Assembly (NCBI GenBank): GCA_963665785.1
Contig: OY762456.1
Coordinates: 1,550,001 to 1,614,000, forward strand
DNA: 64,000 bases
Direction: 5' to 3'
From: UBA7455 sp026713185
Lineage (GTDB): Bacteria > Pseudomonadota > Gammaproteobacteria > Pseudomonadales > Azotimanducaceae
A model generated the notes under the pieces. It was not told the DNA's origin, ran no database searches, and was given only the letters and a program-made list of their open reading frames with translations. Position 1 is the first letter of the stretch; each line of letters begins with the position of its first letter. The position numbers and the translations under genes were made by a program. Shown here one piece after another: positions 25,532 to 36,110 of this stretch.

Positions 25532-26026
25532 ATGGTCACACATACCGCCGAAACTTGCCTTGGTGTTCTTAAGCAATCAGCCAAGAATCTTTTAAAGAGT
25601 GCAAAGTCTGGCAACCCACCTGCGTTAAAACTTTTTGAACAATATTTCGAAAATCCTTCGAAGATCAGATTGGAATTGAAACTGAGCCAGGCACAACTGG
25701 TCATTGCTCGTGAATGCGGTTTTGCCAGTTGGCCGAAACTCAAATCAGGGTTAGAGCAGTGGCAGGCACAGAACGAGATACCACCCTCTGTCCTGTACAA
25801 CAACATGATTAAGAAAATCACCCGTCTCATAGCAACAGATGACACTGGGGCTAAAAGCAATCCGGAGAATCAGGACGACGCTATTACGCTTTTTTGCACT
25901 TTCTGCAATAAATCGCAGCATGATGTGAAGCAGCTCATTGCCGGCCCCGGGAGTCAAGTTTGCATCTGTAACGAATGTGTTGATCTTTGCAATCAAATTA
26001 TCACTGAAGAGCAGGCAGAAGCCTGA
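25532..26026 (+). CDS. Protein with C-terminal ClpX-type zinc finger
   Basis: The protein is 164 residues from ATG 25532, with AAGGAGG upstream. The N-terminal half is helical (VLKQSAKNLLKSAKSGNPPALKLFE) and contains ARECGFASWPKLKSGLE, a helix motif seen at the ends of ankyrin-like and other small proteins. The C-terminal 45 residues match the ClpX zinc-binding domain: CTFC, then 20 residues with QLIAGPG, then CNEC. There is no AAA+ domain. It may compete with or adapt ClpX. The spacing between cysteine pairs is two residues longer than in ClpX and in the paralogous domain at 989-1351. Confidence 0.75.
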   Translation: MVTHTAETCLGVLKQSAKNLLKSAKSGNPPALKLFEQYFENPSKIRLELKLSQAQLVIARECGFASWPKLKSGLEQWQAQNEIPPSVLYNNMIKKITRLIATDDTGAKSNPENQDDAITLFCTFCNKSQHDVKQLIAGPGSQVCICNECVDLCNQIITEEQAEA

Positions 26027-26073
26027 TTCTCTGTAATCGGTTCAACCGGATAATTGTAAGGGAGGGAGAGAAA

Positions 26074-26150
26074 TGGCCCGCCCAGAGAGACTCGAACTCC
26101 CGACACCCAGGTTCGAAGCCTGGTGCTCTATCCAACTGAGCTATGGGCGG
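26074..26150 (-). tRNA. tRNA-Arg (anticodon UCG)
   Basis: Read on the minus strand it folds as a full cloverleaf: acceptor CCGCCCA/TGGGCGG with G73 and an encoded CCA, D-stem GCTC/GAGC, anticodon stem CCAGG/CCTGG with loop CTTCGAA, and a T-arm with TTCGAGT. The loop gives anticodon UCG, reading CGA (and possibly other CGN) arginine codons. E. coli lacks this isoacceptor and uses ICG instead. Confidence 0.93.
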
Positions 26151-26627
26151 TGGATTACTGCGGACAGGAAAGAGTATATGTAATTCGTGTTGACGACACC
26201 AGTGATGACACTGGAACAGGCTGATTGTGGGATGAGTCACGTCAAGTGGTTCAGTGGAAAACAACCCTAACCAAGTTTAAACAGATAGGATACCAGGTTC
26301 TTCTTTCCCCAAAAACTTCTCTCGCAATAGTACATATACACCTGTATTGTTCTGTGAACAGAGCTGCTACTTCGAACGTATCGAGGTTGACACTGCCGAC
26401 CTGGGGCAGCCCCAAACGGACTACCCGATGTCCAAAGCCATGCGTACATGGAATGGTTCGGCGCCATCGTTGGTTGCCGGTTAAGGCTTGGCAAGAGGAT
26501 GTTTATGTCATTGAATACTGTTCGGAGCCTTCAGCGGGCCAAAAACCGCCCTGCCGCGGTCACGGAGCAAACAGGCGGGCTTACCTGGATTTTCTTCGTC
26601 ATGTTTGAGGAGATTTGGCGCCAATAT
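26151..26627. other. Gene-poor region with family B repeat copy 3
   Basis: No convincing gene. About 26526-26608 is a family B repeat (gccctgccgcggtcacggag, aaacaggcgggcttacctgg). The long open frame leading into the leucine-rich-repeat gene crosses this repeat. That argues that translation really begins downstream, at 26628 or 26667. Confidence 0.6.
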
Positions 26628-27779
26628 ATGGCCATGCTTGCAACGTGCAGGATCGGCTGCCGCCGAATGTCCCTCGCCAGGTTGTGTGTGTTTCTCTTCA
26701 CGGCTCTGTCAACGGTCGCCTGGGGGCAGGACGATAGCAGGATTAAGCAGCCTGATTCTATCTTGATGGCCGGGGACCACCAGAATGCTCGCAGTTCCAC
26801 GGGTACTGCACTACTGGAAAGGCAATTCTCCGTTACCCTCGACGACTCATCCGATGATGGCAATACCGAAGTAAACATCCCGGACGCCAACCTTCGAACC
26901 GCGGTCGAGAAAGCGTTGGGGAAGGAGTCCGGCGAAACCATCACCGCGGACGAAATGGCGACGATGACTGAGCTGACTGCAACAGCATCTGGCATAGCCA
27001 ATCTGACAGGGCTTGAGTTCGCTACCGCACTCACGTGGTTGGATCTCGACAACAACCAGATTACAGATGTGTCGCAGTTATCGGATCTGACCAGGCTTAC
27101 ACGATTGGATCTTGAATATAATCAGATTACAGATGTTTCACTGCTTTCGGGCCTGACGGGACTGACGGGGTTGTATCTTACCAACAATGAGATTGTGGAG
27201 TTGTCACCGCTATTGGAACTGACCGGGCTTACGAAGTTACATCTTGCCGGCAACAAGATTGTGGAGATATTGCCGTTGTCAGGCCTGGTGGGATTAAAGC
27301 AGTTAAATCTTCACAACAATCAGATTACGGATGTCTCATCGCTTTCAGGCCTGACCGCCCTGAATATTCTTGACCTGCGATATAACCGGATTACAGACTT
27401 GTCATCGATATCGGGCCATGTTGAGCTGATGCAACTTTATCTTACAAACAACGATATTGTAGACCTCTCACCTCTGTCAGACCTGGTCAAGTTGTCGTCA
27501 CTAAGTATTAACAACAACAAGATTACAGACTTATCGCCGCTATCTGGTCTTGTCGGGCTGAAGCAGTTGCAAATTTCAAACAACGATTTTGTGGACATTT
27601 CGCCGGTGTCGGGCCTGTCTGGGCTAACAAGGTTGTCTCTTGACAGCAACCAGATTGCGGATGTGTCGTCATTGTCGAACCTGACCGGCTTGATGACGCT
27701 GAGTCTTTCCAGTAACGATATTGTGGAAGTGTCGTCGCTATCGAACTTAACAGCTTTGTCAACCTTGTTCTTGCTCAAC
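26628..27779 (+). pseudogene. Giant leucine-rich-repeat protein, 5' part (split by insertion sequence)
   Basis: This is the first 384 codons of a protein that continues at 29425. ATG 26628 or ATG 26667 starts a signal peptide (RLCVFLFTALSTVAWGQ). From about residue 85 comes the module header VNIPDANLRTAVEKALGKES, then SDS22-type leucine-rich repeats of about 22 residues with LxLxNNxITDVSPLSGLT. The frame is interrupted at 27780 by the insertion sequence. As it stands it reads on into the element and stops at 27836. Removing the element and one copy of ttgctcaac restores FLLNNQIAD in frame; the rebuilt protein has 2548 residues. The product is presumably exported and involved in binding or adhesion. 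Confidence 0.88.
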
Positions 27780-29415
27780 CAGCAATTCCCGCTAACTCGA
27801 TCTGCTCCCTACAGCCACCAGTCCAACATACGATAAGGCTGGCCAGGCTACCAGTAGAGTACGCAACCCCTTCGGCTTAGTCCCGGACATTTCATGTGGC
27901 TACTGTTTCCCTGAAAAATCGGCTCGTCGCACACCCGGCCACAGCGCGCGTTCAGCCGGGGTCCAGGGGGATCGGAACCTGCCTCCGGTGGCCGAAGGCC
28001 AGCGATCGGTACAGCGTCTCCCAGTCTGGCAGCACAAACTCCAGAAACATCGCCCGCAGTTGCTCCCAGAAGTACCGGGCGCGCCCGGCCTTCGCTTGGG
28101 CAGCCCGGAACAAGCGGCAGCAGCGCTGCTGAATCTGATCGATCAGAAAGGCCAGCATCATCAGGTGCGCGAACACCGTCGATAAATGCTGGTCGCCGTG
28201 GCCAAAGTTGTGCTCGAAGCAGTAGCCTTGGTTCTTCAGGGTATTGAAAGTCTCGTTCTCGATGCGCCACCGCGCGCGCCCCGCGCGCATCAACTGCATG
28301 ACGTTCGAGGCCTCAATGGGCAGGTCCGTGACCCATGAGAAGTGTTGTTCCTTGCCGTTGTGACGCCGCTCCCAGTATTCCAGGAAATTGACCTCCAACT
28401 CGAAATTGGCGTCGTTCAGCGGTACCCCGTTGCAGTAACGGAAGTCATGCCGCACATCCTGCCCGTCGGTCCACGCGACGGTCTGCACCGCACTCTGCTG
28501 CAGCGCCGCTGTCGTATCCACCCACTCGAATAGATGCTTGTGGTCACCAGGCTTCACGCCGAGCACGAAACGCATGTCCAATGTCTTGAGCAACTCGATG
28601 TGCGGCCCGTTCGAGGCCAGCGCATCCTCCACCACCAGAAGCTTCAAATGCGGATGCTCCCGGCGCACATCCCGCAGCAATCGCTTCGCTGCGTTACGCT
28701 CACAGTCATTCTTCTTCGCGCCGTCCTCCTTGACGATCGGCTCCGGCGCCAGCGGAAATACCTCCCGCTGCTCTGGATGCACCAGCACCGCGCCTAATAT
28801 CTGGTGGTAATAGGTGGTCCGACCGTCCCTATGATGCTTCTCGCAGCAGTTCGCGCAATGCACCGTCGACGACGAAAAATACCCCGTGCCGTCAACCGAC
28901 AACAGGTAATGAGCGTCCAGATAGGTGAAGCCCTCCAGACCCTTGCCTCGCTGTAGCACACTGAACAACCGCTTGAACGCCGGTCGTAGAACCTGTGGGT
29001 CCACCGGGTCCAGACGTTCCCGCAACGCCGTATCAGATGGCGCTCGCTTGACCCCGTATAAACTCTTCAGGTTCGACCGAATCATCGTGTTGCCTCGGGT
29101 GTCCTGGTCGAAGCGCAGCAGCGACGCATACTTCAGGCCGAAAACCGCCAGCCCGGACATCAGGCAGTCCGTCAGGGTCAGCCCCCGCGGGGTAATGTTA
29201 TCCTCGATACGGTCGAAGCAGGAACGCAGTTCACGGAGTAATCCCGGTGCGCTTAGAGTCTTGCGAGAAAAGAGATTAGCCATATTTAAGGACCTATCAC
29301 TTTAAAAGACACTGCCATACTACTAATTTTGCATGACAAGTCTACGAAAAACTTTTTTTGAAACCCGTTACAACCCTCATTTTTAGCCGGTAGCGTGGGT
29401 TGGCGGGAATTGCTG
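27780..29415. mobile_element. 1636-bp DDE insertion sequence, copy 1
   Basis: The ends are inverted repeats beginning CAGCAATTCCCGC at 27780 and ending with the complement at 29415. The 9-bp target duplication ttgctcaac is at 27771-27779 and 29416-29424. An identical-length copy in the opposite orientation is at 37447-39082. It interrupts the leucine-rich-repeat gene. Perfect target duplications and no frame damage indicate a recent insertion. Confidence 0.95.
27952..29283 (-). CDS. DDE transposase, IS4-like superfamily
   Basis: The protein is 443 residues and identical to the one at 37579-38910. Conserved parts are YLLSVDGTGYFSS (first Asp), LLVVEDALASNGPHIELLK (second Asp) and GRARWRIENETFNTLKNQGY (Glu with the R-x3-E pattern), the layout of IS4-superfamily transposases. 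A CxxC pair with nearby His (VHCANCCEKHH) sits just after the first Asp. The 9-bp target duplication fits this superfamily. I do not assign a named family. Confidence 0.88.
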   Translation of the reverse strand: MANLFSRKTLSAPGLLRELRSCFDRIEDNITPRGLTLTDCLMSGLAVFGLKYASLLRFDQDTRGNTMIRSNLKSLYGVKRAPSDTALRERLDPVDPQVLRPAFKRLFSVLQRGKGLEGFTYLDAHYLLSVDGTGYFSSSTVHCANCCEKHHRDGRTTYYHQILGAVLVHPEQREVFPLAPEPIVKEDGAKKNDCERNAAKRLLRDVRREHPHLKLLVVEDALASNGPHIELLKTLDMRFVLGVKPGDHKHLFEWVDTTAALQQSAVQTVAWTDGQDVRHDFRYCNGVPLNDANFELEVNFLEYWERRHNGKEQHFSWVTDLPIEASNVMQLMRAGRARWRIENETFNTLKNQGYCFEHNFGHGDQHLSTVFAHLMMLAFLIDQIQQRCCRLFRAAQAKAGRARYFWEQLRAMFLEFVLPDWETLYRSLAFGHRRQVPIPLDPG

Positions 29416-29601
29416 TTGCTCAACAACCAGATCGCGGATATCTCACCGTTGATAGAGAACTCTGGTCTGGGCGAAGGCGATTCGGTCTATTTGAGCTATA
29501 ACCCTCTCAACTATGAATCGTTCAACGTCCACATTGCCACCCTTGAGGAAAGAGGCGTTAAGGTGTTTGCAAGCCCCACCATAGTTAACATCCCGGACGC
29601 A

Positions 29602-30088
29602 AACCTTCGAGCCGCAGTAGAGAGCAGACTGAGTAAGAAGTCTGGCGAGACCATCACAACGGATGAAATGGCAAGTATAGATTGGTTATCCGCCGAGAGA
29701 AGGGGCATCGTCGATCTGACCGGGCTTGAGTTTGCCATCGGACTGACGGAATTGCTTCTTTCGAATAACATGATTGTGGACATATCGCCTTTGTCGGGCT
29801 TGACCAGTCTGACAAAGCTGAACTTATCCAACAACCAGATTACGGATTTGTCGTCGCTGTTGGGTCTGACTGGACTGGAGATGCTATACCTCTCCAACAA
29901 TGAGATCGCGGACATGTCTCCTTTATTAGAGATCTCCAGCCTGGGCGAAGGCGATTTGGTTGACTTGCGTCACAATCCGCTAGACGATGACTCGATCAAC
30001 ATCCACATCGCCACTCTCGAGAATAGAGGCGTTCAGGTGTTGGTCACCGGGGACGTAGTGGATATTCCAGACGCCAACCTTCGAGCCG
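29602..30088 (+). repeat. 487-bp internal duplication in the leucine-rich-repeat gene, copy 1
   Basis: Line-by-line comparison shows identity with 31222-31708 at an offset of 1620 bases (540 codons). It covers the module from LRAAVESRLSKKSGETITTD through to the next IPDANLRA. The flanking modules are diverged, so this copy was homogenised or duplicated recently. Confidence 0.92.
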
Positions 30089-31221
30089 TGGTCGAGCAAG
30101 CGTTAGGGAAGGAGTCCGGCGAAACCATCACTGCGGACGAAATGGCGACGTTGACCTCGCTGTCTGCTCAAGCATCGGGAATATCCGATCTGACCGGGCT
30201 TGAGTTCGCTACCAGGTTGAGAAATTTGTATCTTGCAAATAACGAGATTGTGGAGTTGTCGCCGCTGTCAGGCTTGACCGGGCTCCTGAAGTTGGATCTT
30301 GCCAACAACAAGATTACAGAATTATCACCACTTTCTGACTTGGTTGAGCTGACAGTACTGGATCTTGACAACAATCAGATTACGGAGGTGTCGTCGTTGT
30401 CGGGTCTGGTCGTCCTTGAAAAGCTTCATCTTCGGAATAACGGGATTGTGGATGTATCGCCGCTATCGGGTCTGTCAGCTTTGTCTGAGTTGATCTTGTC
30501 CAATAACAAGATTACGGATATCTCTTCGTTGTTAGAGAACCCAGGTCTGGATGATGGCGATTTGGTGGATTTGCGCAATAACCCGCTCGACGACAACTCC
30601 ATTGATGTTCATATTGATGCTCTTAAGGAGAGAGATATCCAGGTGTTGGATTCCTTTAGCGAAGTAGACATTCCAAACTCCAAACTTCGAGCCGCGGTCG
30701 TGCAATATCTGGGAAAGAGGTCCAGCCATATCATTACTAAAGACGAAATGAAGACGTTGACTGTGCTCTATGCAACAGAGTTGGGCATAGCCGATCTAAC
30801 CGGCCTTGAGTTCGCCACTAGGTTGACCTCGCTGACTCTATTCAACAACCAGATTACGGACTTATCTCCGCTGACGGGACTGACTTTACTGGAAACGCTC
30901 TACCTGCAGAACAACAAAATTGTGGACTTATCACCCTTGTCGGGCATGACCATGCTGAGGTTGCTGTACCTCACAGATAACCAGATTACGGACTTATCTC
31001 CGCTGATAGGCTTGACAGCTTTGTCTGAGTTGATCTTGTCTAACAACAAGATAACGGATATTTCTCCATTATTGGAGAACTCGGAACTGGGCGAAGGTGA
31101 TTTAGTCGACTTGCGACACAATCCGCTAGACGATGACTCGATCAACATCCACATCGCCACTCTCGAGAATAGAGGCGTTCAGGTGTTGGTCACCGGGGAC
31201 GTAGTGGATATTCCAGACGCC

Positions 31222-31708
31222 AACCTTCGAGCCGCAGTAGAGAGCAGACTGAGTAAGAAGTCTGGCGAGACCATCACAACGGATGAAATGGCAAGTATAG
31301 ATTGGTTATCCGCCGAGAGAAGGGGCATCGTCGATCTGACCGGGCTTGAGTTTGCCATCGGACTGACGGAATTGCTTCTTTCGAATAACATGATTGTGGA
31401 CATATCGCCTTTGTCGGGCTTGACCAGTCTGACAAAGCTGAACTTATCCAACAACCAGATTACGGATTTGTCGTCGCTGTTGGGTCTGACTGGACTGGAG
31501 ATGCTATACCTCTCCAACAATGAGATCGCGGACATGTCTCCTTTATTAGAGATCTCCAGCCTGGGCGAAGGCGATTTGGTTGACTTGCGTCACAATCCGC
31601 TAGACGATGACTCGATCAACATCCACATCGCCACTCTCGAGAATAGAGGCGTTCAGGTGTTGGTCACCGGGGACGTAGTGGATATTCCAGACGCCAACCT
31701 TCGAGCCG
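31222..31708 (+). repeat. 487-bp internal duplication in the leucine-rich-repeat gene, copy 2
   Basis: This is identical to 29602-30088. A shorter stretch shared by both (about 29971-30088, the module closing and next header) also occurs a third time at about 31111-31228. That makes a partly overlapping three-copy pattern, consistent with unequal crossing-over by whole modules. Confidence 0.9.
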
Positions 31709-34700
31709 CAGTAGAGAGCAGACTGAGTAAGAAGTCTGGCGAATCCATTACTTCGGATGAAATGGCAACGTTGTACGGACTTCGTGCAATGGCATCGGGC
31801 ATAGTCGATCTTACCGGACTAGAGTTCGCCACTGGGCTGTCGTGGTTGACTCTTCAGGACAACGAGATTTCGGATTTGGCACCGCTATCTGGCTTAGCTT
31901 TGCTACAGGAACTGAATCTCACCAACAACCAGATTACGGACGTATCGCCGCTGTCAGGTCTGGCCGGATTAAAGAGGCTATTCCTTTACAACAATGAGAT
32001 CACAGACATGTCCCCTTTGTTAGAGAACTCCGGCCTTGGCGAAGGTGATTTGGTCGACTTGCGATTAAACCCACTCGACATCGACTCGATCAATATCCAC
32101 ACTGTTACTCTCGAGATGAGAGGAGTTAGTGTACTGGTAACTGGCCCTGAGGTGAACATTCCGGACAATAACCTTCGGACTGCCTTCGAGTACAAGCTCG
32201 GTAAGAGGTCTGGCGAGACCATCACTACCGACGAAATAGAAACGGTATTTGAACTGAATTCACTGAGTTTGGGTATAACCGATCTGACCGGGCTTGAATT
32301 CGCTTCCGGGCTGAGGGTGTTGAATCTTACCGACAACCAGATCACAGACATCTTACCTCTGTCGGGCCTGACCATCCTGGAGCTGCTGTATCTTTCAAAT
32401 AACCAGATTACAGATGTCTCGCCGCTGTCGGGCCTGACCACGCTGAGGCTGCTTTCTCTTTCAAATAACAAGATTACAGATGTCTCGCCGCTGTCGGAGC
32501 TGACCACGCTGGAGCTGCTGTATCTATCAAATAACCAGATTAAAGACGTCTCGTCGTTGTCGAGTTTGGATCAGCTTTGGTTTCTGGATATTTCCAACAA
32601 TCAGATTACAGACGTATCGCCGCTGATGGGCTTAACCTCTTTGGCTGAGTTGATCTTGTCCTATAATAGGATCTCGGACATCTCGCCGTTGTTGGAGAAT
32701 TCTGGCTTAGGAGATGGTGATTTGGTCGACTTGCGCCGCAACCCGTTAAACGACGACTCTGTAAACATTTACATAGCCGCCCTCGAGGTTAAAGGCGTCA
32801 GAGTGCTGGTAAGCGGTCCTGTAGTGGACATTCCAGACGCAAACCTTCGAGCCTTGGTCGAGAGTGCGTTAGGGAAGGAGTCCGGTGAATCCATCACTAC
32901 TGACGAAATTGCACCGCTGACCGCGCTTCATGCAGTGGATTCAGGGATTACTGATCTGACCGGACTTGAGTACGCCACCGGGCTTTTGTCGTTGAATCTT
33001 GCCAACAATAAGATTAACGATTTGACTCCCTTGTCGGGGTTGACAGCACTGCAAACTCTTTACCTGCAGAACAACGAGATTGTGGACTTGTCGCCACTGT
33101 CGGACTTGACAGCTTTGGATGAGTTGATCTTGTCCAATAACCGTATTACGGACATTTCACCCTTGTTAGAAAATTCTGGTTTGGATAGTGGCGATTGGGT
33201 CGACTTGCGCCATAACCCTTTCGACGACTCGGTCAACGTCTTTATAACTGCTTTAGAGAAAAGAGGCGTCAGGGTGTTCGTAACTGGCCCCGCAGTGAAC
33301 ATTCCAGACGCTAACCTTCGAGCCGCGGTCGAAGATTCGTTTAGGAAGGAGTCTGGCGAGATAATTACCACGGACGAAATAGAGACGTTGACCTGGTTTT
33401 CTGCAACGGAATCTAGTATAGCCGATCTGACCGGGCTTGAGTACGCCACAAGGCTGTCGGCACTGTACCTTGCCAATAACGAGATTGTTGACATATCGCC
33501 ACTGTCGGGCCTTACAAGGCTGGGGGATCTGGATCTTACTAATAACTGGATTACGGACGTGACACCACTGTCGGACCTCCGGCTGGGACGGCTGTATCTT
33601 ACCGGCAACATGATTGTGGACATATCACCGCTGTCGGAGATGACCGGGCTGTGGAGACTGGATCTTGCCAACAATGAGATAATGGACATATCGCCACTGT
33701 CAGGGCTGTCCAGGCTCGGACAATTGGATCTTTCTAACAACGAGATAGTGGACACATCGCCGTTGTCGGGGTTGTCACGGCTGACGTGGCAGCTGGATCT
33801 TAGCAACAACAAGATTATTGATGTTTCGCCGTTGTCGGACCTGTTCGAGCTGGAGCGGTTGTTGCTCGCCAACAACATCATTTCAGACTTGACGCAAATG
33901 TCGAGCCTGAAAAGACTTAAGGAGTTGAATCTTGCCAATAACCAAATTACGGATTTGTCTCCACTGTCGGAGCTGCTCGGGCTGGGGTACTTGTATCTTA
34001 CTAACAACAAGATTGTGGAAGTGTCGTCTCTGTCGGACATGACCAGTCTATGGTACCTGGAGCTTGCTAACAACCAGATAAAAGATGTATCGCTACTGTC
34101 GGGACTAACCAATTTGATTCGGCTGGATCTTGCCAACAACAAGATCACAGACTTGCCATCGTTGTCAGGTCTACACGGACTAAGTGAACTGAATCTGTCC
34201 TATAATGAGATTGTCGACGTGTTGCCGTTGTCAGACCTGAGCAGGCTGAGTTCTCTGGATCTTTCCAACAACGAGATTGCTGACATTTCACCGCTGACGG
34301 GGTTGGGCTCGACCTATCTGGGATGGCTGAATCTTTCCAACAACGAGATTGTAAACATATCTCCGCTATCGGGGCTGTCCCGGTTGACGTGGCTGGATCT
34401 TTCAAATAACGAGATTGCTGACATTTCAGCACTATCAATCATGGCTGGATTAAGTGATTTGTTTCTTACCAGCAACCAGATTACGGAAGTGTCGACGGTT
34501 TCGAGCCTTGTTGGGCTAAGTGTGCTGGGTCTTGCCGACAACCAGATCAAGGACGTGTCGCCGTTATCAGGACTGACCGGTCTTTTGTTGCTGGATCTTG
34601 GCTTCAATCAGATTTCAGACGTGTCGCAGCTGTCAGATCTTACCGGGCTGTTGTTGCTGGATCTTGGCTCAAATCAGATTACGGACGCATCGCCAGTGTC

Positions 34701-35919
34701 AGGCATGGCCGGGCTTGATGTGTTGAGTCTTGCAGGCAACCAGATTATGGATGTGTCGCCGTTGTCTGATCTGACAGGTCTGGAGTATTTGCATTTAGGG
34801 TTCAACAGGATCACGGACGTGTCACCAATGGCAGGCATGGCCGAGCTTGATGTGTTGAGTCTTGCAGGCAACCAGATTATGGATGTGTCGCCGTTGTCTG
34901 ATCTGATTAGTCTGGAGTCTTTGGATTTAGGGTTCAACAGGATCACGGACGTGTCACCAGTGTCAGGTATGGCCGAGCTTGATGTGCTGAGTCTTGCAGG
35001 CAACCAGATTATGGACCTTTCGCCGCTGTCTGGGTCAACAGCCCTGAATTTGCTTTTCCTACAGTACAATGAGATTGCGGATGTATCACCGCTGTCAGAC
35101 CTTATCGGACTGAGGAATCTGGATCTTAGCCACAACCAGATTACAGACCTGTCGCCGCTATCAGGTCTGACCGGGTTGGAACTGCTGGATGTCGGCAACA
35201 ATGAGTTTACAGACATGTCTTCCCTGTCAGGACTGACCGGGCTGGTGCGACTTGATATTCAAAGCAACGAGATTACGGACATATCCCCACTATCAAGCCT
35301 GTCAGGCCTGGAGTGGCTTTTTATTGCCGATAACGAAATTGCTGACATATCACCACTGTCTGGTCTGACATACCTTGAATTGCTTCTCCTTCAGGATAAT
35401 GAAATTTCGGAAATCTGGCCGCTGTCCCAAAATGCCGGACTGGACGAAGGCGATCTGGTTGATCTGCGCCACAATCCACTGGATGACGATGCGACCTCGA
35501 GTCACGTTCCCACCTTGGAAGGTCGAGGCGTCAGAGTGGCAATTGGAGATGAAGATCATGGCGACACGCATGGCACAGCGACCCCATTGCAGATCGGAGG
35601 TACGCAGCAGGGAATGATCGACACAGACTACGATATCGACGTCTTTAGCGTTGTAGTCTGGTCTGCCACGGATGTCGTCTTATACACTTCTGGCGACCTG
35701 GAGACGGGTATTGCGCTTTATGACGCTGACGGGAACTTCCTGGAATCCAGCTACAACCACATTTCACGCCGCTTCGAAACCGGGATTTACTTTGTCGAAG
35801 TGTACCCCCGGGAAGTCTACCAGGCGTCAGGACCGTACGAAGTCCATGCGTTTGGGGAACATCTTTTATCTTTTGAAGGCTCTCAATCTACCAATTTAAG
35901 TCAGAATGCCTGTAAATAA

Positions 35920-36110
35920 TGACGCTTTGGGCAGGATCGCGAACTCAGCCTGCATCACCTGATGATTGTTCTGTTGGATATAGTCTGATCCCCGTTAAAG
36001 ATACCCGTGGCAATCTCGTAGAGCATTGAAAGTACTGGATATTCAGTAAAAACACCCCTGATAACGTTAAAACAGGTAGAATAGCAGGTTCTGCATTTCC
36101 CAATTATTCC
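35920..36110. other. Intergenic region between LRR gene and MATE gene
   Basis: No gene seen. It is AT-rich toward 36040-36105 and probably contains the MATE promoter. No strong hairpin terminator is visible. Confidence 0.4.

Larger units (their letters stand above)
29416..35919 (+). pseudogene. Giant leucine-rich-repeat/PPC protein, 3' part (split by insertion sequence)
   Basis: The continuation of the gene starting at 26628 is about 2165 codons. It has eight further modules, each opening with a header like IPDANLRAAVE...SGETITTDEM...GIADLTGLEFAT. Most then carry 3-7 SDS22-like leucine-rich repeats; the last module has a much longer repeat run. Most modules close with LLENSGLGEGDLVDLRHNPLDDDSI...LE-RGVQVLVTG. 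The C-terminal about 110 residues (DHGDTHGTATPLQIGG...GIYFVEVYP) look like a pre-peptidase C-terminal (PPC) beta domain, common on exported proteins. There is no start or signal peptide in this fragment. An internal translation start is possible but would lack export signals. It is likely a surface or secreted binding protein before disruption. Confidence 0.9.

Noticed and set aside
26448..26627. Upstream extension of the leucine-rich-repeat gene to an ATG at 26448
   Set aside because: The extension crosses a family B repeat that also occurs at 19176 and 24716, so its open frame is accidental. The signal peptide begins at 26628 or 26667.
29511..34148. Array of long minus-strand frames opposite the leucine-rich-repeat gene, up to 362 codons, Ser/Asp-rich and repetitive
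   Set aside because: They are the antisense image of regular leucine-rich repeats. They have no start context and their repeat pattern is a direct consequence of the sense codons.
26900..35500. Regular spacing of similar short motifs that might suggest a CRISPR array
   Set aside because: The period (about 66 bp) is coding, equals 22-residue protein repeats, and the units are degenerate. No CRISPR array or cas gene was seen in the window.
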